Counted from the first letter of the stretch, positions 1 to 5,202 are shown. The stretch: DNA of 5,202 nucleotides from Dehalococcoidia bacterium (GCA_012270805.1 JAAXHR010000194.1:4285-9486); one strand, 5' to 3'. The notes: generated by a model from the sequence alone, not told the origin. Numbers and translations: made by a program.

Positions 1-630
1 AAACGGGAATCCCTCAGCTGAGCGATTGTGCACATCCGAAATCATCATCACCACATTCGGATGCCGAGCCAAATCCAAAACCGGCAGATACGCCGACCAA
101 CCATCGCCAGCCATCCATGGTTCCGGATACATCATGTGGTCGACGATCCAAGTGATCCCCGGATGCCGTTCCACAATCCCCGCCATCTGACCAACATTCC
201 CAACCCGGTTGTGAACCTTCACAATCCCGTTCCGTTTCTCAATCTCATTGAACATACGCCCGTTCCGCTCTGTATCCAAAACCACATCTTCCGGGTAGTA
301 ATCGGGGTGAAACCTAAAACCAGACATCCCAAACTCATCCATCCAACGAGCGGCAACGGAAGCATTGTCAGGGTCCATCGGATCCACCAAACCTATCGAT
401 CGAAACCTCACTCGATCCGCGTTCGCTGAATCCGCGACGTAGGTGTTGTCCCAAGTCGATCCGCTCGATTGCACCAGCACCGCCGCATCAACACTGTTTT
501 CATCCATATCTGAAATCAACAGCTCCGTCGGCCCAGCCTCCTCTGTAACCGCCGTCCAGGTCGGTGCAGTAGGTCCAACCGGCGCTATCGGAGGCATCTC
601 CCAAACATGAACATGGCAATCGACTATCAT
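1..630 (-). CDS. Amidohydrolase family (amidohydrolase_2 / TIM-barrel metal-dependent hydrolase), C-terminus cut by window edge
   Basis: The frame starts at an ATG (complement of 628-630) and stays open to base 1, giving 210 visible residues. GGGAG lies 6 nt upstream on the minus strand, which supports this start. The N-terminus reads MIVDCHVHVW, and H6 and H8 form the HxH metal motif typical of the amidohydrolase_2 (ACMSD-like, TIM-barrel) family. Further candidate metal or active-site residues fit the family's beta-strand pattern: H108 in GFRFHPDYY, H140 in VKVHNR and H165 in WIVDHMM. The family is usually about 270-300 residues, so roughly the last quarter is outside the window, including the expected late metal-binding Asp. 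Substrate cannot be assigned; relatives include decarboxylases, lactonases and other C-O/C-N hydrolases. No signal peptide is visible, so it is probably cytosolic. It lies 37 nt downstream of fmt on the same strand with no terminator between, so co-transcription is inferred. Confidence 0.88.
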   Translation of the reverse strand, partial: MIVDCHVHVWEMPPIAPVGPTAPTWTAVTEEAGPTELLISDMDENSVDAAVLVQSSGSTWDNTYVADSANADRVRFRSIGLVDPMDPDNASVAARWMDEFGMSGFRFHPDYYPEDVVLDTERNGRMFNEIEKRNGIVKVHNRVGNVGQMAGIVERHPGITWIVDHMMYPEPWMAGDGWSAYLPVLDLARHPNVVMMISDVHNRSAEGFPF

Positions 631-667
631 TCCGCTCTCCCTCGACTAAGCCGTTGCAAAACCGACT

Positions 668-1615
668 CTATTCTGCACCCAATCTCGAACCAATGAACTC
701 TGGCCTCCCATTAGCGAACTCGGCAGCCGACATCGCTCGCCTGCCCGCAGCTTGAACCGTCACTAATCTCACCGATGACCCACATCCCGAGGCGACGCAC
801 ACATTCCCATCATCCGCTCGGAACACGGCACCCGCATCGAAACCCCGCTCTGGTTCCGTACCATCGCCAATTTCAACGTCAACAACTTTGAATGCGTCAC
901 CGCGCCATGATGTGCTGGTGCCCGGCCACGGGTGATAGGCCCGGTTCATTCTGACGATCCGATCCGCAGAAGCCTTCCAATCTATCTCTCCGTCGCTCTT
1001 GGTTAACAAACTGGTTACCGTCGCGTCGGCATCGATCTGCTGCCGAGGTGCGAGTTTGCCGTCCACGTAATCCTTCAAAACGACGGGAAGTATACCTGCG
1101 CCTAAGTCGAAAAGATGCTCTGTCAACGCGTCGCATCGGACATCGCTTGAGATACTCACAGGTTCGGACTGAGCCAAGATCGGGCCAGTGTCCATTCCCT
1201 CGTCGAGCAGCATGATCGACACGCCAGTAGACGCATCGCCATCGAGAATCGCAGTAGCCACTGGGCTCGGTCCGCGATGCCTTGGCAGTAGCGACGGGTG
1301 GATGTTCACCACACCCAATCGTGGAGTCGACAGGAGTTCGCGGGGAATTAATCTGCCATACGCGACGACGACGTAAACATCCGCTTCGATCTCCCGAATG
1401 GTTGCCACAGCTTCGTGGTCCAACGTCTGAGGAGTGACGACAGAGATTCCCAAATCGTTTCCGAAAATCTCCACCGGGGTTGGCGCGAGGATACGGCCAC
1501 GCCCAGCGCGGCGCGCGGCCCGAGTGCAGATCAGCGGCACCTCGAATTCAGCACCGAGAAGAGCGCGCAACGACGCGATTGCGGCGTTTGGAGTTCCGAA
1601 AAATATAGCTCTCAT
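668..1615 (-). CDS. fmt: Methionyl-tRNA formyltransferase
   Basis: It transfers the formyl group of 10-formyltetrahydrofolate to Met-tRNA(fMet) in the cytosol for translation initiation. The protein is 315 residues, the usual family length. The N-terminal formyltransferase domain begins MRAIFFGTPNAA, followed by the RRAGRGRILAPTPV loop (about 35-48), which corresponds to the tRNA-contacting PAGRG loop of E. coli Fmt, and VVAYGRLIP (83-91). The catalytic set is present: N104 and H106 in VVNIHPSLLP and D142 in DEGMDTGPIL. The C-terminal domain shows KSDGEIDW, RAYHPWPGT and a final QAAGRRAMSAAEF stretch, all family hallmarks. The frame is open a further 54 codons upstream, but that part has no family similarity. 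The chosen ATG (complement of 1613-1615) starts exactly where homology starts and has AAAGGTG 5 nt upstream. Its usual partners def, priA and rsmB are not adjacent here. It is divergent from the DnaA-like gene and upstream of the amidohydrolase. Confidence 0.96.
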   Translation of the reverse strand: MRAIFFGTPNAAIASLRALLGAEFEVPLICTRAARRAGRGRILAPTPVEIFGNDLGISVVTPQTLDHEAVATIREIEADVYVVVAYGRLIPRELLSTPRLGVVNIHPSLLPRHRGPSPVATAILDGDASTGVSIMLLDEGMDTGPILAQSEPVSISSDVRCDALTEHLFDLGAGILPVVLKDYVDGKLAPRQQIDADATVTSLLTKSDGEIDWKASADRIVRMNRAYHPWPGTSTSWRGDAFKVVDVEIGDGTEPERGFDAGAVFRADDGNVCVASGCGSSVRLVTVQAAGRRAMSAAEFANGRPEFIGSRLGAE

Positions 1616-1800
1616 CGCAACACCTTTTGGCGCGCCCAACGGTGGATTCATCATGTCGCTGTTACGGCAATCTACGAAAGCGGTAGTTGCCGCCACAGTA
1701 GCGGGTTTCACTTGATTTCCATGGACGAATCGCCCCTGACAAAACCTTCTGATTCTCGATGTCAAACATCTGTTCAATCGACAAAATTAAGTTCAAAAAC

Positions 1801-1834
1801 CGCTAAAAAATGGCTTTTTTGCGTTGCGCCATTT
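1801..1834. repeat. A/T-tract inverted repeat with a mutually exclusive second hairpin
   Basis: CGC-t-AAAAAA (1801-1810) is complementary to TTTTTTGCG (1815-1823) across a TGGC loop, giving nine base pairs with one bulged T. A second inverted repeat shares its centre: AAATGGC (1808-1814) pairs with GCCATTT (1828-1834) across 13 nt. The two stems cannot form together. In position it lies between divergent genes, 186 nt upstream of fmt and 150 nt upstream of the dnaA-like start. It could be a regulator site, a bent A-tract, or a leader RNA structure, and none of these is demonstrated. Confidence 0.6.
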
Positions 1835-1852
1835 CGTCAGCGGCGGTATGTT
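1824..1852 (+). promoter_or_regulatory. Weak candidate promoter for the dnaA-like gene
   Basis: TTGCGC (1824-1829) and TATGTT (1847-1852) are separated by exactly 17 nt and resemble -35/-10 elements, matching 3 of 6 and 4 of 6 consensus positions. The right arm of the second hairpin (1828-1834) overlaps the end of the -35 element and runs into the spacer, so a factor binding the dyad would interfere with it. This is a prediction by eye only. The genome's sigma-factor consensus is unknown. Confidence 0.25.
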
Positions 1853-1870
1853 AAATCTAGTTGATAATGT

Positions 1871-1898
1871 TCTCGGGCTCTGAGGAGGCGGTCCGAGA
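1871..1898 (+). repeat. Hairpin with Shine-Dalgarno-like loop
   Basis: TCTCGG (1871-1876) and CCGAGA (1893-1898) are perfect complements. G-U, C-G and U-G pairs can extend the stem to nine. The loop (1880-1889) contains GAGGAGG, a near-perfect anti-16S match, yet no ATG, GTG or TTG follows at a normal distance. As part of the presumed 5' leader of the dnaA-like mRNA it may be structural or regulatory, or it may be chance. Confidence 0.4.
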
Positions 1899-1971
1899 TC
1901 CAAGACAATCGGTGCTTGCGCCTGAGACTGCAAATCGCTACTTGGCGCGTCGTTGATTCTATTCGTTCCCG

Positions 1972-1977
1972 AAAGGA
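1972..1977 (+). promoter_or_regulatory. Ribosome binding site deciding the GTG start of the dnaA-like gene
   Basis: AAAGGA ends 6 nt before the GTG at 1984. This supports the GTG as start, which lies 16 codons before the first conserved domain I tryptophan (W17). Confidence 0.65.
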
Positions 1978-1983
1978 TGATTT

Positions 1984-3405
1984 GTGCCTGATGACCTGTC
2001 AGACAGTGACGCTTGCGCGTTGCAGAATCGGTGGAAAGTGGTGCTCGGGATGGTCGAGGTACAGATCGATAACCAAGCCGATTTCAACGCGTACCTAGCC
2101 GATTCGAAGGCCACGTCGTTCGCCGACGGCATGTTGCGGATCACCGTGAAAAACGGTTTCGTGGCTGCTTGGATCCGCCAACGCGTAATGCGGAGCATCC
2201 GCCGCTTCGCATCCGAGGTTTTCGACCAGAATGTAAAGATTGAACTTGACACGATCGCATACACGAGCAGCGACGTGTTGGTGCGCGAAGGACTCGCCGG
2301 CGACTACACCCAGTGGGCCGACGTTCGGCTGAGCCGCCACCGCGTAACCTTAGCCCGCGAGAACGCACGCTACTTTCCCGCGATCCCGAACTGCACCTTT
2401 GAACGCTTCGAAAGTTCCGCGAGCAACGTCCACGCGCTGAATTCGGCTCGGAGCGTTGTTGATGCTCCGGGCGATGAATTCAATCCATTGACGATTGTTT
2501 CAGACACGGGACAGGGTAAAACCCACCTGATCAACGCCATCGCTAACGAGATGCGCAAGGCGAACATGAACGTTATCTGCCTTACGGGCGAAGAGTTCGT
2601 CGATAGTTTCGTGAAGTCGTCGCAGAACGGCAAGGTCGCTGCCGTCCGCGACCGTTATCGCGATGTCGATGCGCTGTTGGTGGATGGTATTGAGAAGCTC
2701 ATCGGGAAATCTAAGACGCTGTCATTCCTGCTCTCGATTCTTGAGCATCTGCTGGTCAATCGAAAACAGGTCGTCTTCACATTCAACAGCGCGTACCCGA
2801 TCAACAACCTTGGCGACGAGATCGTTTCCAGATTGGCTGGAGGGCTCGAGATCTCGATTGCCCGACCTGATTTCGAGTTGAAGCGTTCAATCCTTGGGAG
2901 ATACGCGTTGGAACGAAAATTAAATCTCCGAAGTGATGTTTTGGACTTCTTGTCGGAAAGATTCGCCAACAACGTTCGCGATGTCATCGGCGCCATCGCA
3001 CGCGTAGACGCACATCACCAACTGACAGGGCGAGCGCAAGCGGCAGAAGCAAGGACGGTCAGCTTGGAGGTGGCTGTTGAAGCGGTAAAAGATCGAATAA
3101 CTGCGCCCGCGCCGAGTCTACTGCCACCGAACGATGTCCTTGATGCAGTGGCAAGCGTATTCGCCATCGGCAATGACCAGCTGTGTCGACCGGGGCGGGG
3201 GAACAGATCGGTCACCGCGGCGCGCGACGTGGCGATCTATATGTTGCGAGAGAAGAGCGGTCTCACCAGTTCCGAGACCGGAACACTATTGGGGGGACGG
3301 CCACACTCAACCATATTGGCGGCTCTGACCCGCTACTCCGAACGTCGAAAGAGCGATCCCCAGATGATTGAGGCGGAACGGCGAATCAGCAATCTGCTCA
3401 GGTGA
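1984..3405 (+). CDS. DnaA-like replication initiator protein, divergent in ATPase and DNA-binding motifs
   Basis: A 473-residue protein with the full DnaA layout. Domain I (about 15-92) contains W17 and the pattern DGMLRITVKNGFVAAWI. A short linker spans about 93-135. The AAA+ domain III (about 136-345) begins CTFERFESSASN and has FNPLTIVSDTGQGKTHLI as Walker A (K179, T180), TGEEFVDSF, LLVDGIEKL as Walker B (D234), N268 at sensor 1, R283 as arginine finger and NVRD with R332 as sensor 2. Domain IV (about 380-473) has ARDVAIYMLRE and LLGGRPHSTI. Departures from canonical DnaA are a first Walker A Gly replaced by S173, the second Walker B Asp replaced by G235, the box VII RL.SR reading EIVSR, and GGRDH reading GGRPH (P440 at the E. 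coli D433 position; H441 kept). The fold is clear. Whether it initiates replication is not, since no dnaN or DnaA boxes are nearby. It could be a paralog or a fast-evolving sole DnaA. It converges on orn with a 3-nt gap. Confidence 0.88.
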   Translation: MPDDLSDSDACALQNRWKVVLGMVEVQIDNQADFNAYLADSKATSFADGMLRITVKNGFVAAWIRQRVMRSIRRFASEVFDQNVKIELDTIAYTSSDVLVREGLAGDYTQWADVRLSRHRVTLARENARYFPAIPNCTFERFESSASNVHALNSARSVVDAPGDEFNPLTIVSDTGQGKTHLINAIANEMRKANMNVICLTGEEFVDSFVKSSQNGKVAAVRDRYRDVDALLVDGIEKLIGKSKTLSFLLSILEHLLVNRKQVVFTFNSAYPINNLGDEIVSRLAGGLEISIARPDFELKRSILGRYALERKLNLRSDVLDFLSERFANNVRDVIGAIARVDAHHQLTGRAQAAEARTVSLEVAVEAVKDRITAPAPSLLPPNDVLDAVASVFAIGNDQLCRPGRGNRSVTAARDVAIYMLREKSGLTSSETGTLLGGRPHSTILAALTRYSERRKSDPQMIEAERRISNLLR

Positions 3406-3408
3406 CCG

Positions 3409-3990
3409 TCAAGCGTTTGTTTTGCCCCAGCCACCTTCTGGAGATTTGAAGAACTGTCGGCGATACCATCGCAACTCTTCGATGCTTTCGAGGATGTCGT
3501 CCAACGCACGATGCGCCTTAGATTTCTCTGGCGGTTTCTCCGCGTCTGGGTGCCAGCGTGAAACGAGTTCTTTGATGCTGCTCACATCGACCACACGGTA
3601 GTGCAAGTAGGATTCGAGCGTCGGCATCTCGCGCTTCAAAAATAGTCTGTCGACCCAGATCGAATTGCCGCACAACGGGGCTTCCCATCGGCCTACCCAG
3701 CTCTTGACAAAATCGAGCGTTTGAGTTTCGGCTTCGTTAATGCCGATCCTCGATGCTCTTACTTTGGCCATTAGACCCGATTCGGCGTGTTGCCTCGCCG
3801 ACCACGGATCGATATTGTTGAGATCTTCGACCGACCGATTGATGGCGATGTCGGGACCTTCGGCAAGAATTTCCAGATTCGCGTCGGTGATGATGGTCGC
3901 CACCTCTATGATGACGTGTTGCTCCTCAAGACCTGTCATCTCAAGGTCGAGCCAGACCATGCGTCCGTCCGCTTTGTTTTTCGACGCCAT
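3409..3990 (-). CDS. orn: Oligoribonuclease (DEDDh 3'-5' exoribonuclease)
   Basis: It degrades 2-5 nt RNA fragments (nanoRNA, pGpG) to mononucleotides in the cytosol, the last step of mRNA decay and cyclic-di-GMP turnover. From the chosen ATG (complement of 3988-3990) it is 193 residues. The DEDDh set is complete: D15 and E17 in WLDLEMTGL, D114 in GNSIWVDRLFL, and H160 and D165 in AHRALDDILES. The family segments ITDANLEILAEGP, HYRVVDVSSIKEL and RWYRRQFF are also present. A C-terminal tail of about 12 residues extends past the usual end. Start choice is uncertain. A GTG at 4011 adds 7 residues, and an internal ATG 10 codons later also precedes the conserved core, as in some short actinobacterial Orn. 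None has a strong ribosome binding site, and the chosen ATG gives an N-terminus comparable with E. coli Orn. It is divergent from tenA and tail to tail with the dnaA-like gene. Confidence 0.95.
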   Translation of the reverse strand: MASKNKADGRMVWLDLEMTGLEEQHVIIEVATIITDANLEILAEGPDIAINRSVEDLNNIDPWSARQHAESGLMAKVRASRIGINEAETQTLDFVKSWVGRWEAPLCGNSIWVDRLFLKREMPTLESYLHYRVVDVSSIKELVSRWHPDAEKPPEKSKAHRALDDILESIEELRWYRRQFFKSPEGGWGKTNA

Positions 3991-4118
3991 GAGGTTTGAG
4001 GATACCAGCACCGATGAGGCTAACTATCCGAATTCGGCAGCCGCACTGATATGCGAGAATCATCGATGTCCACCAACGAAAATCGCGCAGATTTCCAATC
4101 CCTCAGGAGGTTGATGCA
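3991..4118. other. Divergent intergenic region between orn and tenA
   Basis: These 128 nt must hold promoters for both genes. A perfect 10-bp palindrome, CCGAATTCGG, sits at 4028-4037, 38 nt from the orn start and 82 nt from the tenA start, where an operator could be. No TPP riboswitch (THI box) core could be recognised upstream of tenA, and no strong -35/-10 pair stands out. Confidence 0.6.
4105..4110 (+). promoter_or_regulatory. Strong ribosome binding site of tenA
   Basis: AGGAGG is followed by 8 nt and the GTG start at 4119. The nearer ATG at 4114 is only 3 nt away and is in a different frame that ends after one codon (ATG CAG TGA), so the site decides for the GTG. Confidence 0.85.
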
Positions 4119-4787
4119 GTGACTTTTTGCGATGAGATCGAGGCCGCTTCTAAGCTGCAGAGCGAAGCGATGATGCGACATCCGTTTGTGCTCGGAATTG
4201 GAGACGGATCGCTGTCAACCGAGCGCTTCAAGCATTTCATGACGCAGGACTACGTCTACCTGATCGACTACGCCAGATGCTTGGCGATGGGGACCGTGAA
4301 GGCGCCCGATCTCGCCACGATGAGCTGGTTCGCCGGCGCGGTGGACCATATCCTAAACACCGAGATGGAGCTCCACCGATCCTATTGCTCGCAGCTCGGA
4401 ATCTCCGCAAAGGAGCTCGAAGCTACAAAACATGCGCCCACGACCTACTCTTACACCAGCTATCTGCTCCGCGTTGCACAAATCGGTAGCTTCGGCGAGC
4501 TGATCGCCGCTCTGGTGCCATGCATCTGGGGCTACTGGAAGGTCGGCGAGATGCTCGCCGCGGCTGGCGAACCCCAAAACGCCCCACACTACGTCGAGTG
4601 GATACGCATGTATGCGGGCGAAGATTCGCGCACCGTCGCCTTGGAAGCCCGCGCTATATGCGACCGCCTAGCCGCGACCGCCGGAAGCCAGGAACTGTGT
4701 GCGATGCGAGAAGCCTACATCACCTGCACCCGCTATGAACGCGACTTTTGGCAAATGGCTTGGGACCTCGAGGATTGGGCGGTTTAG
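4119..4787 (+). CDS. tenA: TenA family aminopyrimidine aminohydrolase (thiaminase II)
   Basis: A cytosolic all-alpha enzyme that hydrolyses amino-HMP, a breakdown product of thiamine, to HMP for thiamine salvage; it can also cleave thiamine. At 222 residues it is near the usual length (about 220-236) and aligns along its whole length with Bacillus subtilis TenA. HPFVLGIGDGSLSTERFKHF (21-40) is the conserved N-terminal segment. Active-site residues are all in place: D44 and Y47 in MTQDYVYL, Y112 in TYSYTSYL, nucleophile C135 in LVPCIWGYW with Y139, Y165, and E207 in YERDFWQMAW. Having the Cys places it in the TenA_C class, with predicted hydrolase activity. The GTG start has an ideal AGGAGG. 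No other thiamine genes (thiC, thiD, thiE or a ThiXYZ transporter) are seen, so its regulation and partner genes are unknown. A broken restriction endonuclease gene begins 1 nt after its stop. Confidence 0.94.
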   Translation: MTFCDEIEAASKLQSEAMMRHPFVLGIGDGSLSTERFKHFMTQDYVYLIDYARCLAMGTVKAPDLATMSWFAGAVDHILNTEMELHRSYCSQLGISAKELEATKHAPTTYSYTSYLLRVAQIGSFGELIAALVPCIWGYWKVGEMLAAAGEPQNAPHYVEWIRMYAGEDSRTVALEARAICDRLAATAGSQELCAMREAYITCTRYERDFWQMAWDLEDWAV

Positions 4788-4788
4788 G

Positions 4789-5202
4789 ATGTCCAACACC
4801 GATGACACGATGGATAAACTCGTTCGAGATTTCGTGGAAGAGAATGTTGATAAATTCCACAACAGGCGCGTCGCGCGACTGTAAGGGCTGAAATTAAAGG
4901 AATTGCTACTGCGACAGAATCCCTCCTGTTACGGGTCAAAGACGCTGTAACGGCACATGGCCTGATCCAACCCGTACCTGACGCGCACATCAGTTCTCAA
5001 GAAGAAACATTCTTCGGGTATTTCATTGAAGGACTGGCACGACCGGTCTGCGAAGTCGTTCGGAATGGACACGTCTCGGGAATCGAGGGTATTGATCCGG
5101 AGTTCAACGGTTGAGCCACTCGCTGCATAATCTCCTTGAAATCCGGCCCAAATTGGGGCAATTCAGGCCAGATAAGGCAGATGAGGGCTGATTTTCGAAG
5201 AG
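4789..5202 (+). pseudogene. Disrupted PmeII-family type II restriction endonuclease, 3' part beyond the window
   Basis: No single frame is long here, but three pieces join into one protein. Piece 1 (ATG 4789 to TAA 4882-4884) has DFVEENVDKFHNRRVARL, the FH..R...L start of the family. Reading past the stop in the same frame gives GLKLKELLLRQNP (4885-4923). A one-base loss at about 4924-4925, where a Y codon is expected, then shifts the frame: LLRVKDAVTAHGL, AHISSQEETFFGYFIEGLA and GIEGIDPEFNG follow up to a TGA at 5112-5114. Past that, ATRCIISLKSGPNWGNSGQI continues to the window edge. NPYL.R.K, SSQEETxFG, IDxEF and SIKSGPNWGNS are recalled as conserved blocks of PmeII-like endonucleases, the last two probably forming the PD-(D/E)xK nuclease core. 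About 138 codons of an estimated 250 are visible. Three independent lesions indicate a dead gene rather than a sequencing slip. ATG at 4810 is an alternative original start. No methyltransferase partner is visible. Confidence 0.8.

Larger units (their letters stand above)
1616..1983. other. Divergent intergenic region between fmt and the dnaA-like gene
   Basis: This is 368 nt without a convincing gene. The fmt-proximal half is open in the fmt frame but lacks coding similarity. The centre (about 1780-1860) is clearly richer in A/T than its flanks and holds the palindromes listed separately, plus a small 13-bp dyad, GATGTcaaACATC, at 1758-1770. Transcription must start here in both directions, because the flanking genes diverge. 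I found no match to the DnaA box TTATNCACA on either strand, so nothing here marks it as an origin. A tiny frame from GTG at 1912 to TGA at 1954-1956 (14 codons) is not supported. Confidence 0.7.

Noticed and set aside
28..429. 133-residue open frame on the plus strand, rich in His and Pro
   Set aside because: It is the antisense shadow of the amidohydrolase; the composition reflects the opposite-strand codons and it has no ribosome binding site.
1760..1765. TTGACA on the minus strand as the fmt -35 element
   Set aside because: The hexamer is perfect, but no acceptable -10 element occurs 16-18 nt downstream.
1616..1777. 54-codon N-terminal extension of fmt
   Set aside because: The formyltransferase homology starts exactly at the ATG at 1615, which has an AAAGGTG ribosome binding site; the extension shows no domain similarity.
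1415..1864. 149-residue plus-strand frame across the fmt 5' end
   Set aside because: Mostly antisense to fmt, with low-complexity, non-protein-like translation at its end in the A/T-rich intergenic region.
1778..1983. Chromosomal origin next to the dnaA-like gene
   Set aside because: No DnaA-box match (TTATNCACA or its complement) was found by eye, there is no dnaN neighbour, and only a short A/T-rich stretch is present.
3991..4118. TPP riboswitch upstream of tenA
   Set aside because: The conserved CTGAGA and ACCTGATCTGGATAATGCCAGCG-like blocks could not be recognised on the plus strand.
4699..4884. 61-residue plus-strand frame read as a separate small gene
   Set aside because: Its first half is an out-of-frame shadow of the tenA 3' end; only the last 31 codons (from 4789) are real, as the first piece of the broken endonuclease.
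4851..4926. Programmed -1 frameshift joining the endonuclease pieces
   Set aside because: No slippery heptamer is present near the frame switch, and the two separate stop codons would not be bypassed by one frameshift; gene decay explains all three lesions.

Overview
This window looks like an ordinary chromosomal stretch of a moderate-GC bacterium, most likely an actinobacterium. The best guess is an Acidimicrobiia-like lineage, held with low to moderate confidence. The basis is an oligoribonuclease of the actinobacterial/gammaproteobacterial type, a formyltransferase with an RRAGRG-type loop after TR, frequent GTG starts, and an uncultured-lineage style of gene order. No rRNA, tRNA, CRISPR array or insertion sequence was seen.

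Layout. (1) Minus strand, 1-1615: fmt (methionyl-tRNA formyltransferase) is followed 37 nt later by a TIM-barrel amidohydrolase that runs off the left edge. The two probably form one transcription unit. (2) 1616-1983: a 368-nt divergent intergenic region with an A/T-tract palindrome, an overlapping alternative hairpin, and a second hairpin that carries a Shine-Dalgarno-like sequence in its loop. (3) Plus strand, 1984-3405: a full-length DnaA-like AAA+ protein with all recognisable DnaA domains but changed key motifs. The first Walker A glycine is replaced, Walker B is D-G rather than D-D, and the DNA-binding signature is GGRPH rather than GGRDH. It is not next to dnaN. (4) Minus strand, 3409-3990: orn (oligoribonuclease), tail to tail with the DnaA-like gene at a 3-nt gap. 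(5) Plus strand, 4119-4787: tenA (aminopyrimidine aminohydrolase/thiaminase II) with an intact catalytic set. (6) Plus strand, 4789-5202 and beyond: the broken remains of a PmeII-family type II restriction endonuclease. It has two in-frame stop codons and a single-base deletion, and reads through to the conserved SLKSGPNWGNS motif.

The genes do not form one pathway. fmt and orn are housekeeping (translation initiation and nanoRNA turnover), and tenA is thiamine-pyrimidine salvage. The two items most worth attention are the divergent DnaA-like protein, which may be a paralog or a lineage-specific initiator with altered ATPase and DNA recognition, and the decayed restriction endonuclease directly behind tenA.
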